Assembly (NCBI RefSeq): GCF_030035675.1
Contig: NC_084497.1
Location: 26,774,455 to 26,838,454 of the forward strand
Reading direction: 5' to 3'
DNA from: Rhineura floridana
Taxonomy: Eukaryota > Chordata > Lepidosauria > Squamata > Rhineuridae
Length of the DNA: 64,000 nucleotides
Below, in pieces: positions 1-10,584 of this stretch. The notes below the pieces were generated by a model. That model had not been told where the DNA came from and searched no databases. It was given only the letters and a program-made list of their open reading frames with translations. The translations under genes were made by a program, and so were the position numbers. Positions within the stretch are counted from its first letter, which is position 1; the number at the start of each line of letters is the position of its first letter.

Positions 1-739
1 TAGTCAATTTCACCTTGAAGCAAAGGCACAGGCTTGAAAGTTTATCCATAGCAAAGCAAAGCTGGTTAGTTTCACCTTTTAAATTAAAAAAAAAGATTCT
101 GAGGTATTATTCCAGTGGGTGAATCTTCTCTCTTCAAGTCTTTCCTTGCCGTCTCTACCTTGCCTCTCCTAGCCCACTAGGATCTCTCCTATTCTTGTTG
201 CTCTTTCAACCAGCTTCCATTCCATTCTTGGTCAGTCCCAGGTCCTTCACATCGGCACAGAAATTGATCGAATTCAAGGAGCAGGCTATGGAGTGCCACC
301 ATATCAGGAAAATGGACATTTGCATTAAAGCTATCAAAAGGAAAGGCTAAGCCACTAGATTTCTCTGCAGCTTGATGTCCATTTATGGACTATGATACAT
401 GACGCGAACAAGCCTTGGAAATATCACGGAAACATGGCTATGGGTTAAACTTTAACTCTTCCTCTGCAGCCAGGCATGTCAATTTTACTCTATCAACTCT
501 GAATATTTGGACCTAAGAGACTCCATAGATTTCACATAAATTCATCGATGGTGAACCTGTGGCATGAATGAGGCTGGATAATTATTTACCTTATTTACCT
601 TACCCATACTTATAGTGGTTCGGTATTGTATACTTCAGCTATTGGGGGGGGAGGGTATTATTTTTTATTTATTTTTTATTTATGACAATTCCAATATAAA
701 AAAATATTACAATAAAAAATGGGTGGAAGTCCACTACAC
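1..739. other. No gene recognised
   Basis: A/T-rich non-coding sequence. A G-run at 646-654 and a T/A-rich stretch at 655-720 precede a CR1 tail. Nothing else is recognised. Confidence 0.5.
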
Positions 740-955
740 AGTTAAATGCCAGAATGGCTATGTTCTACCTCAACTGTCAAGAGGCAGTGTGACTCCAAAT
801 CCCAGTTGCTGTTGCACTCAGATCCTGCTTGTGGGCTTCCCAATAGGGCATCTGCTTGGCCACTGTGAGAAAAGGAGGCTGGACTAGATGGCCCTTTGGC
901 CTGACCCAGCAGGGCTCTTGTCAGGTTCTTGCATGCTCTTTTTCATTATGCTCTC
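740..955 (+). mobile_element. CR1-type LINE 3' end
   Basis: Matches the familiar sauropsid CR1-like 3' end: a stretch reading TGGCTATGTTCTACCTC, then CTGCTTGTGGGCTTCC, then GGCTGGACTAGATGG and CCCAGCAGGGCTCTTGT. It is 5' truncated. Confidence 0.7.
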
Positions 956-959
956 TGAG

Positions 960-1200
960 ATTGCTGTAAAAGGGGATTAGACAAATTCATGTCGGTTGAG
1001 GATATCGATGGCTACCAGCAACAATAATTATGTTCTGTCTCCACTAGACAAGATGCCTCTGAATACCAGCTGCTTGGGTTCACAAGTGGGGACAGTTGCA
1101 CTCAGGTCCTGCTTGTGGGCTTCCCATAGTGGGCGTCTGGTTGACCAGTGAGAGCAGGATGATGGACTAGACAGGCCTTTGGCTCTTCTTCTTAGGTTCT
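960..1200 (+). mobile_element. Second CR1-type LINE 3' end, next to the first
   Basis: Starts at GGGGATTAGACAAATTCATG, an internal CR1 position, and proceeds through TCTGAATACCAGCTGC, the CTGCTTGTGGGCTTCC block and GATGGACTAGAC to TTCTTAGGTTCT. The same 3' region therefore occurs twice within 460 bases. Confidence 0.65.
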
Positions 1201-1249
1201 AGTGAATAACAGTAAGGGAGAGTGTTGCCTTCATGCCCTGTCTATGTCC

Positions 1250-1895
1250 TGTTCAGAGCGGGATTAACAAGGCTGTGACGAGGGTGCAATCAATTCTTGT
1301 TTTATTAAAGTAATCGATACATCAAAGGCAGTGCACCTCATAGGAAACCCTATGCTAACTCACTACAATTTCCTAACTACACTCTAGACATGCTCTGCAA
1401 CGTGTGGAAGGAGTTGATTCAGCGCCCAATTCTGAATGTGGCAGACTTAAATAGGGAAGGTCTTCGAGCGTAACCTCTCACTCCTGCGCACACACGCCCT
1501 CTGCCCCGTCTGCTTCTCCAGACATCGTGTGCACGGTGAAGGGGGGGCCAACATCCAAAGCCTCATTGGACAGAACAGGTTCCTTATCGGCAGGTTGGGG
1601 AGGAGCGGGCGGAAAAGCGTTGGGCATCTCTAGGACCCTGCTTGTTGAAGGAGGAGTTACTGCTTTCTCAGGAGCATCCCTTAACGGTCCGGGGGGGGTG
1701 CTTGGAGGCTGAGGGCTGTCTCCTCGGAGGGCAGGGCTATCCGTGGGAACTGACAGGGCGGCAAGCTTTCTCTCCTCCTCAAGGTCAGGACTAGCCTCAA
1801 CAACAACTGGAACGTCCAGGCTTTCTAACTGCTGTGGCACCTGAAACTCATGCCTTCCCCCTCCCCGCTCCTCATGAGAGGGCCTGGGCTCAACA
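1250..1895 (-). other. Possible old LTR fragment
   Basis: On the minus strand this interval carries a TATA-like TATTTAAG (about 1449) and then an AATAAA polyadenylation signal (about 1303), ending near 1250 with CTGAACA. That order resembles an LTR. No internal retroelement genes are seen in the window, so this would be a solo or truncated, old copy of unassigned (possibly Gypsy-like) family. A proline-rich open stretch on the minus strand is not considered a host gene. Confidence 0.25.
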
Positions 1896-1896
1896 G

Positions 1897-1995
1897 TCTG
1901 TGGGCTTCCTGGAGTGATCCAACTGGCCACTGTGAGAACAGGATGCTGGACTAGATGGGCCTTTGGTCTAACCCAGCAGGGCTTTTTCTACATTT
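1897..1995 (+). mobile_element. CR1-type LINE 3' tail
   Basis: Short 5'-truncated tail with CTGTGGGCTTCC, GGCCACTGTGAGAACAGGAT, GGACTAGATGGGCC and AACCCAGCAGGGCT. Confidence 0.65.
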
Positions 1996-1999
1996 TGGT

Positions 2000-2640
2000 G
2001 CTCAAGACCTCATTTCTGCTGGAGTCTTTGTACGGTACATTTGCTCATTTGAGGCTTTTCCACCTTCCCTTTTCCCCTTCGTTCTTTACCAAGAAAGCCC
2101 TTGAGTATGTGAGGTTGAAATAAAGTGGCATTCTTTGTTGCCTTCATTCCTGAGCTGGAACGCTTCAAACATCCTTGTTTACACACGAGGTGATCTAATA
2201 GCCATTGCACTTGGGCCGTGTTTATTTAACAGACCAAAGGGCTGTGTTTATTTTTGAAGCTACCTTTCCACCCCATGTGCTTGAGTACCAGCATTTGACT
2301 GCATCAAAAAAAGAGCCCTTTTTTGTTTGTTTATTTATTTGTGTGACTTCAGATTGCATTGCAGAGACAGTTCTCCGCCCCCCCCCCAAAAAAGCCATAC
2401 TGCCTATTTATTTTATGCTTCCAGACTGCCTAATTTTTGGCACTGGAAATTTGACTTGAGGGAGGGGGGAACGTCCATATTAATAAGCATGCAAAGGCTG
2501 CACTGAGGTTTTTATTTTCAAACTGGTCATTAGGAAAATATGCCACCACTCTCTGGGCAGAATGTGTGTTCGTTAACGTGGTGTCCTTTACTTTTATACA
2601 CAGAAGCTACAGGTATAGCTACAGGGTGACCATTCCAAGG
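2000..2640. other. No gene recognised
   Basis: Non-coding sequence with C-run (2378-2388) and TTTG/TTTA-rich patches. No repeat family or open frame is convincing. Confidence 0.4.
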
Positions 2641-2644
2641 CAGA

Positions 2645-2780
2645 AAATACGAGGAAGGGCCACAACTCAATGGAGAGTATCTGCTTTGCATGCGGAAAGC
2701 TCCAAGTTCAACTCCTGGCATCTCCAGCTAGAGCTGAGAAAGACTCCTGTCTAAAACCCTAGAGAGCTGCTGCCTGTCAG
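2645..2780 (+). mobile_element. tRNA-derived SINE (family 1), diverged
   Basis: Diverged copy of the SINE best seen at 16668-16860: CACAACTCAATGGAGAG, CTTTGCATGCGGAAAG, GTTCAACTCCTGGCATCTCC, then GACTCCTGTCTAAAACCC and GCTGCCTGTCAGTG. Confidence 0.6.
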
Positions 2781-3282
2781 TGTTGGTGTTGTGGGACCTA
2801 TAGGGAAGCCCTGGCAGAGCACATAGGAGGAGGAGGAGGACTGGGATCCAGGAGAGGGCCCCAGTGGTCTGCAGAGGAAGGGAGCTAAAACTGGAGATGA
2901 TTTCAGTAGCCTTGGCAACAACAGCCCCACTGCTGAGGTTCCAGGGACTGCCAATGGGATGGTGTCAGATGCAGAGCTTCCGCCATGCCTCCTGACTCTG
3001 TTTGCTCTCCTGAGCTGCCTCCGACGCTACTGCCAGGGAGGGAGGAGCAGAAGGCATGGCACTAGGAGGGGGGGACTGGAGAAAAGCTGGCTGATGAGTC
3101 TCCTCCTCTGTGGCCAAGTATGCACCGGCAGATGCGCCGGGATGAACAGGCTGAGTCTGCTCCCCAACCCCTGTGAAGAAGTGCCCACTTGCTGGCCCAA
3201 TCCTCAACCAAGAGACCCTTCCTGCACAACTGGTGAATCTGCTGTAGGACGTCTTAAGTGGTCTCAGAGGGCATGTCAAGTT
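2781..3282. other. Unrecognised GC-rich segment
   Basis: About 500 bases, richer in G and C than its surroundings, with a GGAGGA run near 2827 and open frames on both strands. No protein family was recognised and no splice pattern is clear. It may be part of an unrecognised repeat. Confidence 0.3.
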
Positions 3283-3420
3283 TGCTTATTTATTTATTGC
3301 ATTTGTATACCACCCCATAGCTGAAGCTCTCTGGGCAGTTTACAACAATTAAAAACAAATATACAAATTTAAAAACACATTTTTAAAAAGCAATTTAAAA
3401 ACACATAAAAACACAAGTTG
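3283..3420 (-). mobile_element. L2-type LINE 3' tail
   Basis: Reverse complement of the L2-type 3' end: TTTATTTATTGCATTTGTAT, then ACCACCCCATAGCTGAAGC and TCTCTGGGCAGTTTACAAC, followed by A-rich LINE 3' UTR. Confidence 0.65.
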
Positions 3421-3629
3421 CTGCGGCAACACCTTTGCTTGAGTAGCCATGCCTTGCAGAGTCGCAGAGACCTGCGTTATCTGTCGTCCAATCTACGAAC
3501 TGCTCTAGAGTGAAATTTCGCATTAAGCATAAAGGGGAAAAGCACATCAGCGATGCCAAGTCTCTTTCCAATAGGGTAGGCCAGGATAGTTGGCAACACT
3601 GAACAAGATGGACAAATGGTCTGACCTGG

Positions 3630-3785
3630 TCCTTGATTCAATCCCTAACATCTCCAGGTAGGGTTAGGAGAGACCCTTGTCTGAAACCTTGGATAGCAGC
3701 TGCCAGTTAGTGTAGGTAGTACGGAGTGAGATGGGCCAATGGTCTGACTCAGTGCAAGGCAGCTTCCTATGTGCATATGTTTCTT
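3630..3785 (+). mobile_element. tRNA-derived SINE (family 1), 3' part
   Basis: Begins inside the box B region (CAATCCCTAACATCTCC) and runs to ATGGTCTGACTCAGTGCAAG and GCAGCTTCCTATGT, the family's usual 3' end. It lies just upstream of the L2-type LINE. Confidence 0.65.
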
Positions 3786-3859
3786 TGACTATTAAGTGAT
3801 ATTTATTAATGTGTACCTGAAAAGATGCCTTGTAACAGGACAGGGTCTCCATCTAGCCA

Positions 3860-6800
3860 GGTATTGTTATAATGTTATTGTTTACTGTTGTTGTTTGGCT
3901 GTATTTTAATTGTTGTTGTTTGTTGGTTGGTTGTTGTGTGAATGAGATTGAGTGGATGTGTGTGAATATTTGTGTTGTGTGTTGTTTTTTAGTGTTTTGT
4001 CGTATTAGATTTATTTTAAGATGTGCCTGGGAGAACATACTCTGGCCCTAACAAGGGGAGTTTCGGGGGGCCCAATTAACGTAGTGACGGGTAATGGGAG
4101 GTATGGTGTTGGGAGGAGAACGTGACAGGTAAGGGGAACTCGTCCCAGACAAGTTGTGTCTGTGCCTTGTTCCGGTTCTCCTCATATCCACAGGACTGTT
4201 GGTTGTACTGTCAGCCAGCTCTCGGATCTCCAGGTGCTGCTCTTGAATGCCAGGTCAATTGCTAATAAAAACCCCCTTCTCCATGATTTGATTGTGGAGA
4301 GGGGCGTCAATCTTGCGTGTATTACCGAGACCTGGGTGGGTGAGCAGGGAGGAGTTGCTCTCTCCCAGCTCTGCCCACCTGGGTATTCGGTGCAGCACTG
4401 TGGTAGATCTGAGGGCCGGGGAGGTGGGGTTGCTGTGGTCTATAGGAGTTCTTTCTCTCTCACCAAGCACCCTGTCCAGACGGCGACTGGTTTGGAGTGT
4501 CTTCATCTTGTGCTGGGCCAAGGGGACAGACTGGGAATACTGTTGGTGTACCGCCCACCTTGCTGCCCAACGGCTTCCCTAGCTGAGCTGACTGAGATAG
4601 TCTTGGAGGTATTGTTGAGGTCCCCCAGACTTGTAGTACTGGGGGATTTCAACATCCATGCCGAGGCTGTCTTGCTCAGGGCGGCTCAGGACTTCATGGC
4701 CTCCATGACAACCATGGGGCTGTCTCAAATTGTTACTGGCCCGACACATGTATCAGGACATACTCTTGATTTGATCTTCGCCACTGGTCATGGAGATGGT
4801 GATCTGAGGGTGGGGTATTTTTCAACTACTCCATTGTCATGGACAGATCACCGCTTGCTGAGTTTTAGACTTACGACAGCCCTTTCCCTCTGCAGAGGTG
4901 GGGGACCTATTAAGTTGGTCTGCTCCCGGAGGCTTATGGATCCTGTAGCTTTCCAGACGGCTCTGGGAGTTTTTCCGGCTGATAGCACTGGTGCTCCTGT
5001 CGAGGCCATGGTTGACCTGTGGAATACGGAGATGACCCGGGCCATCGACATGATCGCTCCCGCGTGCCCCCTTCGGTGCAGAACTCATGCAGCACCGTGG
5101 TATACCCCGGAGCTGAGAGTGATGAAGCAAGAGAGAAGGAGGCTAGAGTGCAGGTGGAGGCAAACTCCTGACGGATGTAATCATTCCTTGGTAAGTGCTT
5201 CTACTAAGTTGTACATAAAAGCGGTTAGGGCGGCGAAAAAGTCTTATTTTTCTGCCACTATTAGATCATCTCTTTGCCGCCCAGCGGAACTTTTTAGGGT
5301 GGTATGAGGGCTTCTACATTCTGGCCCTCATGATACTAAGGAAACATTGGAAGCCCACTGCAACGAATTTGCGGAGCACTTCCAGGACAAGATTGTATGC
5401 ATCCGTCGGGACTTAGACTCTGATGTTATGACAGATGAATCCATTGAAGTGTCCAGAGCGTGGCCTTGTCCTTTATTATTGGATGAATTTCAGTTGGTGC
5501 AGCTCGAGGAAGTGGACAAGGTGCTTGGAATGGTGCGGGCGACCACCTCTGCTCTGGACCCCTGCCCATCTTGGCTGGTGAAGACTGGCAGGACTGTAAC
5601 CGCCGGCTGGGCCAAGGAGGTAATAAATGCCTCCTTGAGAGAGGGAGTAGTCCCTGGTAGTCTCAAGGAGGCAGTAGTGAGACCTCTGTTAAAGAAACCT
5701 TCTTTGGACCCAGATATTTTAAACAACTATAGACCGGTGGCGAATGTCCCTTTTTTGGGCAAGGTTTTGGAGCGGGTGGTCGCTGGCCAGCTCCAGGTGC
5801 TCTTGGATGAAACCGATTATCTGGATCCGTTTCAATCCGGTTTTAGGTCCGGTTTTGGAACTGAAACAGCCTTGGTCGCCCTGTATGATGACCTTTGTCG
5901 GGAGAGGGACAGGGGGAGTGTGACTCTGTTGATTCTCCTTGATCTCTCAGCGGCGTTTGATACCATCGACCATGGTATCCTTCTGGGGAGGCTCGCGGAG
6001 TTGGGAGTTGGGGGCACTGCTTGGCAGTGGCTCCGCTCCTACTTCGCGGATCATCGCCAGAAGGTAGTGCTTGGGGAACATTGCTCGACACCCTGGACTC
6101 TCCATTGTGGAGTCCCTCAGGGGTCGGTTTTGTCCCCTATGCTCTTTAACATCTACGTGCAGCCTCTGGGTGCGGTCATCAGGAGTTTTAGAGTGCGTTG
6201 CCATCAGTACGCTGATGACACGCAGCTCTGCTTCTCCTTTTCACCTTCTTCAGGTGAGGCTGTTGATGTGCTGAACCGTTGCCTGACCACGATAATGGAC
6301 TGGATGAGAGCTAATAAACTGAAACTCAATCCAGACAAGACTGAGACACTGTTGGTGAGCTCTTTCCCTGCCCAGATGGTGGATGTTTCTCCTGTTCTAG
6401 ATGGGGTTACACTCCCCTTGAAGGAACAGGTTCGTAGTTTGGGGGTCCTTTTTGACCCTTCCTTGTCGCTTGAGGCTCAAGTGGCCTCGGTGGCACGGAA
6501 TGCATTCTACCATCTTTGCTTAGTAGCCCAACTACGCCCCTATCTGAACAGTGATGATCTCGCCTCAGTTGTTCACGCTCTGGTAACTTCTAGACTGGAT
6601 TACTGTAATGTGCTCTACGTTGGGCTGCCCTTGAAGACTGTTCAGAAACTTCAGCTAGTGCAAAATGCGGCAGCCAGGTTGTTGACGAGGACCAATCGGT
6701 CCGCGCATATAACACCTGTCCTGGCCCGCTTGCACTGGCTACCTATTTGTTTCCGAGACAGATTCAAGGTGCTGGTTTTGACCTATAAAGCCTTACACGG

Positions 6801-7213
6801 TGTGGGACCGCAATACCTCATGGAACGCCTCTCCCGCTATGAACCTACCCATTCACTTCATTCAGTATCTAAGGCCCTCCTCTGGGTACCAACTCACCAG
6901 GATGCCCGGAGGATTGTTACTAGATCTAGGGCCTTTTCTGTGGTGGCCCCCGAACTGTGGAACAGCTTACTGGAGGAGATACGCCTGGCGCCTACGGTTC
7001 TTTCTTTTAGGCGCCAGGTTAAGACCTGGCTATACTCCCAGGCATTTTAATGTTCAATGTTTTTATGTTTAATGTTTTAGTTTAATTTTGTTGCTTTTTG
7101 TTACTGATTTTATTCTAATATTGTATTTTAATCTTGTTTTGTACACCGCCCAGAGAGCTATTAGCTATGGGCGGTTTAGAAATGAAAATAAATAAATAAA
7201 TAAATAAATAAAT
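3860..7213 (+). mobile_element. L2-type non-LTR retrotransposon, nearly full length
   Basis: A LINE of about 3.35 kb with a T/G-rich 5' leader (about 3860-4125), an apurinic-type endonuclease and reverse transcriptase in one long frame, and a 3' UTR ending in a short hairpin sequence (ACCGCCCAGAGAGC ... GGGCGG) followed by an AAATA-type repeat tail. Motifs such as DLSAAFDTIDH, YADDTQL, RLDYCN, LVQNAAARLLT and HITPVLARLHWLPI are typical of the L2 clade. No separate ORF1 is seen. The 5' boundary is approximate, and flanking tRNA-SINE fragments sit immediately on both sides. The related Vingi clade is a possible alternative. Confidence 0.85.
4156..7050 (+). pseudogene. LINE endonuclease/reverse transcriptase frame with one in-frame stop
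   Basis: One frame runs from about 4126 to 7050 with a single TGA at 5305-5307. The first part (to 5304) has endonuclease motifs: LLNARSIANKNPLL, ACITETWV, LLVYRPP, VVLGDFNIHA and TDHRLLSF. The second part carries reverse transcriptase: NNYRPVANVPFLGKVLERV, DLSAAFDTIDH, GVPQGSVLSPMLF, the catalytic YADDTQL (about codon 288 counted from 5347) and WM.ANKLKLNPDKTE, then the conserved C-terminal region ending in FRRQVKTWLYSQAF. No in-frame ATG is visible at the 5' end, so the original start is missing or unclear. Only one stop in almost 1 kb of codons points to a young copy, or to a recent insertion from an active lineage. Confidence 0.8.
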
Positions 7214-7221
7214 ATTGTCTA

Positions 7222-7330
7222 CTCTGACTGGCAGTAGTTTTCCAGGGTCTTACTCCTCACTTACAACGGGAGCCTTTTCCCGGGTGATGCTGGGGACTGA
7301 ACCTGGGACCTTCTGCAGGCAGAGTCATCC
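7222..7330 (-). mobile_element. tRNA-derived SINE (family 1), fragment
   Basis: Minus-strand copy: TGTCTACTCTGACTGGCAG, then GATGCTGGGGACTGAACC (box B complement) and GACCTTCTGCAGGCAGAG. Directly follows the tail of the L2-type LINE. Confidence 0.6.
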
Positions 7331-7640
7331 CCTCTGATTCAAGCTGGGAGTGCAGTTGCTTTTGTCACCAAAACGGCACCAGCTTAGCACAAGAGGAAGG
7401 TGCCAGTAGGCTTGAGGCTTCAAGACAACAGTTTGCCTAAGGCCCATTACTGTGTGCCAATGGGAACTGGTGGACAAAGTGGTCATAATCTCATTGTACT
7501 TTACGACCACGGTGCTACTGGGGTGTGTGGTTGAGTTCTCACAATGGTAATCTATTGCCATGTGATGGGTAACCCCATCCAATTTTATCACAGTCCAAAT
7601 TGTGGAGTCACAAGCACTATTTCTATGCATTATGTATGCA

Positions 7641-8340
7641 TTAGGGATGTGCTAGAATTTCACCCAATTCTGATTTGGTGCATAATTTTCCATAAATTTG
7701 CTTGTTCTCTTATTGTTGCAAATCACATTTTTATGTAGCGATTTTTGAAAACAGGGTTATTGGGTAATCCACCTCTAAAATATTGATGCAATAGAAGCTT
7801 GTTATGAAGCAAGGAGTGGGGGATAAAGGGTGTGCTTGTGTTATAACGCTTTTGCATTTTAACAATAGCCGTGTTCTGTAACTAATGTTTTACTCACGGG
7901 ACATTGTCATCCTGCGGTACAGTCAAATCCATGGTACAGTGAACCACATTATAATGAGCTTCTATTGTATTAAAAATGATAATTTTATCAATCTTTCCTC
8001 TCGTGTTGATATTTCCTTTCCAAATACAGTAGGGCCCTGCTTTCCGGCATTCCGCTTTCCGGCATTCCACTGATGCGGCGGCTTTCAATCAGGGGAAATT
8101 CCCTGTTTTAAAGTCAATTTTGCCATTTTGCGGCATTTTGCGGCATTTTTGTGCAACGCAACCCATTAAAGTCAATGGTTTTCGCTTTACGGCGATTTCT
8201 ACTTTACGGCAGGGGCCTGGTCCCTAACCCGCTGTATAAGCAAGGCCCTACTGTACCAATCTTTCCTTTCATTTTTTAGATATTTCCTTTCAAAATATCG
8301 ATATTAATACAATATTTTTTTGCAGCAGCTAGCAGACAAA
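7641..8340. mobile_element. Diverged DNA-transposon-like sequence starting TAGGGATGTGC
   Basis: Begins TTAGGGATGTGCTAGAATTTC, the inverse of a sequence ending at 38795 (GAATTCTAGCACATCCCTAA), which suggests two ends of one inverted-repeat family. Interior is A/T rich. Interrupted by the element at 8027-8253. The right end of this copy is unclear. Confidence 0.4.
8027..8253. mobile_element. Tigger/mariner-like MITE with TA target site
   Basis: 227-bp element with terminal inverted repeats CAGTAGGGCCCTGC and GCAAGGCCCTACTG, flanked by TA on each side, the mark of Tc1/mariner insertion. Interior is rich in TTTCCGGCATTCC, TTTTGCGGCA and TTTACGGC. TIRs starting CAGTAGG are typical of Tigger (pogo-like) elements. 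No transposase is encoded. Confidence 0.75.
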
Positions 8341-8344
8341 GAAC

Positions 8345-9540
8345 AAACTCAAATTAATCATGGCCAAATTAATCAAATGCTTTTGAACCTGAACCAGACA
8401 ACAGATCCCATCCTTAGTATGCATGCATGCATGCATTTAATTAATTTAATTTAATGTGTCTATTTGCACACTTCTACCCCACTCTTGTAAGATAGATCAT
8501 ACTCAAGGAGTTTGGGCCAGAATGGAAGAATTAAACCTGGGTCTTTATGGTTTAAAGCTCAGCCGTGACTATAACCCCCCTCTCAAAATGGCAGCAGCAT
8601 GCATTGGGATCAGAACCCACCACATATGGTTTGCAAGGCAGACTTCTCAACCATTATGAGGTGGTGGAGGTGGAGAGATACGGTCAGTTTTAAGCAGTTA
8701 TTTTTGAATGGGGATATGGATGGAGCAGTGTGGAAGGAGACTTCCATCAATAGGAAGACATTAAGGAAGCTTACCGGGGGTGCATCTGCAGTACTGCGCA
8801 GCATTTTTCAGGTTAGCCATCCCCAGTTTTCTGATCCTGATTCCATCCATATGTCAGTAACTCCTTTTGTCATAGCTGAGCCTGGCTTCCCATCAAGTCC
8901 TTATTGTAATTAAGTTTGGTACCCGTTAAATCCTGATGGATGCCCCAGCGTGCCTCTCGTCAAAGCCAAGAGACTGTGCGGGCTGTGTGCTCCGAACACA
9001 TGGTCCAAGTTAGCAGTTTTTCATTGACTATGAATCTGTTTTTAAAAATGTATACGGGACCAAGGGATATGGCTTAATCCTGTCTCCATGCCTCCTTCTT
9101 CAGTCTAATTGGGGCACAAAACATTTTAATAGACACCATGGCGTCTGTTTAACTGCACCCTGTCAGAACAATGTCCGATTCAGGTCCCAAACAGAACACT
9201 AGTGATCGCACTAATATCTTAAAACTCAAAAACAAGTTTTAATTGGAACAGACCCTGCAAAGACCAGCATCCAAGTGATCAAAACCAGGACTGGCCCATG
9301 GATTCATTTTTAATAGCGGCTTTCTTCTTTTATTAGAGGGGGTATGCATAACTTGGTAATATGATGCAAACAGTCAGGAACAATATTTTGAAGAGAAAGC
9401 ACGTGATTTAAAACCAGGTTCTCTGACACATATTGTTTCTGGCAAGGAGCTGTAATGTTTCCATTGTACTCGCTCTCATTGATGTTCATGTCCCAAATTC
9501 TCCAGGTGATTTCTGTTCAGGGTTGCTGGCAAGTTCTGAG
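8345..9540. other. No gene recognised
   Basis: Mostly unique-looking non-coding sequence. A GCAT repeat patch lies at 8419-8436 and a GTTT repeat at 9558-9570 just beyond. No exon or repeat family is recognised. Confidence 0.4.
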
Positions 9541-9629
9541 TTACCTGGATATTTTGTTTGTTTGTTTGTTACGGAGCCTCAGGTTGGGGAGAGGCAAACT
9601 GGGATCTGAAGACTCAGTGAGAAAGGGGG

Positions 9630-9805
9630 AGAAACTTGATTTGGTTTGCATTTTAATGAGAAGCTGCCAAATTCTCCCGTCTCCAACCAATACACAAATT
9701 GAAACACAATTATCCTTAGAATTTTTTTAAAATTAATTTAATATATTATGCATATATAATATGCATATATTCATGAAAATAGCATACAAAATGCATCATA
9801 TTTGG
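9630..9805 (+). mobile_element. Fragment of the hAT-like family A
   Basis: Contains GAGAAACTTGATTTGGTTTG and, later, ATATTCATGAAAATAGCATAC and AAAATGCAT, in the order seen in the complete family A copies. Its right part is cut off by a LINE tail at about 9806. Confidence 0.45.
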
Positions 9806-10069
9806 AATTCCCTCCCCTTAAATATTAGGCAGGCGCCATCTCTGTTATCTTTTCGGTGCCTGCTGAAGACCTTCCTCTTTCAACAAGCCTGTTAAGTAGA
9901 GACCTTATCCCACTGTGCCGAATTTGCTTTTAAAGATATTTTAAAGCTTTTAAAAAAAGATGTTTTTAAAGCTGCTTTGTTTCAATATATTTTAATGTCT
10001 GTTTTTGTGACATTTTAAAGTGTTTTTGATTGCCGCCCTGGGCTTCTACTGGGTGGAAAGGCAGGATAT

Positions 10070-10070
<1 letters not shown>
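9806..10070 (+). mobile_element. LINE 3' end (L2-like subfamily 2)
   Basis: Starts GGAATTCCCTCCCCTTAAA, then GCCTGCTGAAGACCTTCC, T-rich repeats and GCCGCCCTGGGCTTCTACTG, ending at a CAGCAA microsatellite. The same 3' end occurs inverted at 25265-25640. Confidence 0.6.
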
Positions 10071-10107
<37 letters not shown>

Positions 10108-10135
10108 TAGCAATAGCAATAATAATAATAATAAT
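10071..10135. repeat. CAGCAA / CAATAG / AAT microsatellite
   Basis: About five CAGCAA units, then CAATAG units, then AAT units, forming the tail of the preceding LINE fragment. It produces a misleading poly-cysteine open frame on the minus strand. Confidence 0.9.
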
Positions 10136-10404
10136 GGGGAAGATTCCTTGAAAAGCTGTGTATATTAGTCAAAACTGCAAAAGTTTGGGTAAACAATGAA
10201 GACATTGAGACAGGCTCAATGTCAGAATTCAGAAAACTTGGGCTACTGCTTGGGGTCCATTGCACTGGTACGGCCCACTGGTGCTTATGCCTGCCTTGGA
10301 ACCCCTGCACTGGGTAGCTGCAAATGGTCATTTTGAATTTCCCATAATGCCTTGGAGCAACGTGGCAGCTCATAGCAGCCTCCTTCTGTCACCAGGGAAG
10401 CTTG

Positions 10405-10580
10405 TAGCTGTCTTACACTGAGTCAGACCATTGGTCCATTTGTCTCAGTAATGTATACATTCACTGGCAGTGGCTCTCCAGGTCTTTCCCAGGCCTACCT
10501 AGAGATGTCGGGGGTTGAACCAGGGAACTTTTGTGTGCAAAGCAGATGTTCTGCCACTGAGCTGCAGGCCTTTCCTAGGC
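10405..10580 (-). mobile_element. tRNA-derived SINE (family 1)
   Basis: Nearly complete minus-strand copy. Visible are ACTGAGTCAGACCATTGGTC, the box B complement GGGTTGAACCAGGG, and the box A complement TCTGCCACTGAGCTG. Confidence 0.75.
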
Positions 10581-10584
10581 AGGA

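Noticed and set aside
1478-1930. 150-codon proline-rich minus-strand frame as a host gene
   Set aside because: No recognised domain, it lies inside a possible old LTR fragment and runs into a CR1 tail.
9966-10373. Minus-strand frame with long poly-cysteine run
   Set aside because: It is produced by a CAGCAA/AAT microsatellite tail of a LINE fragment.
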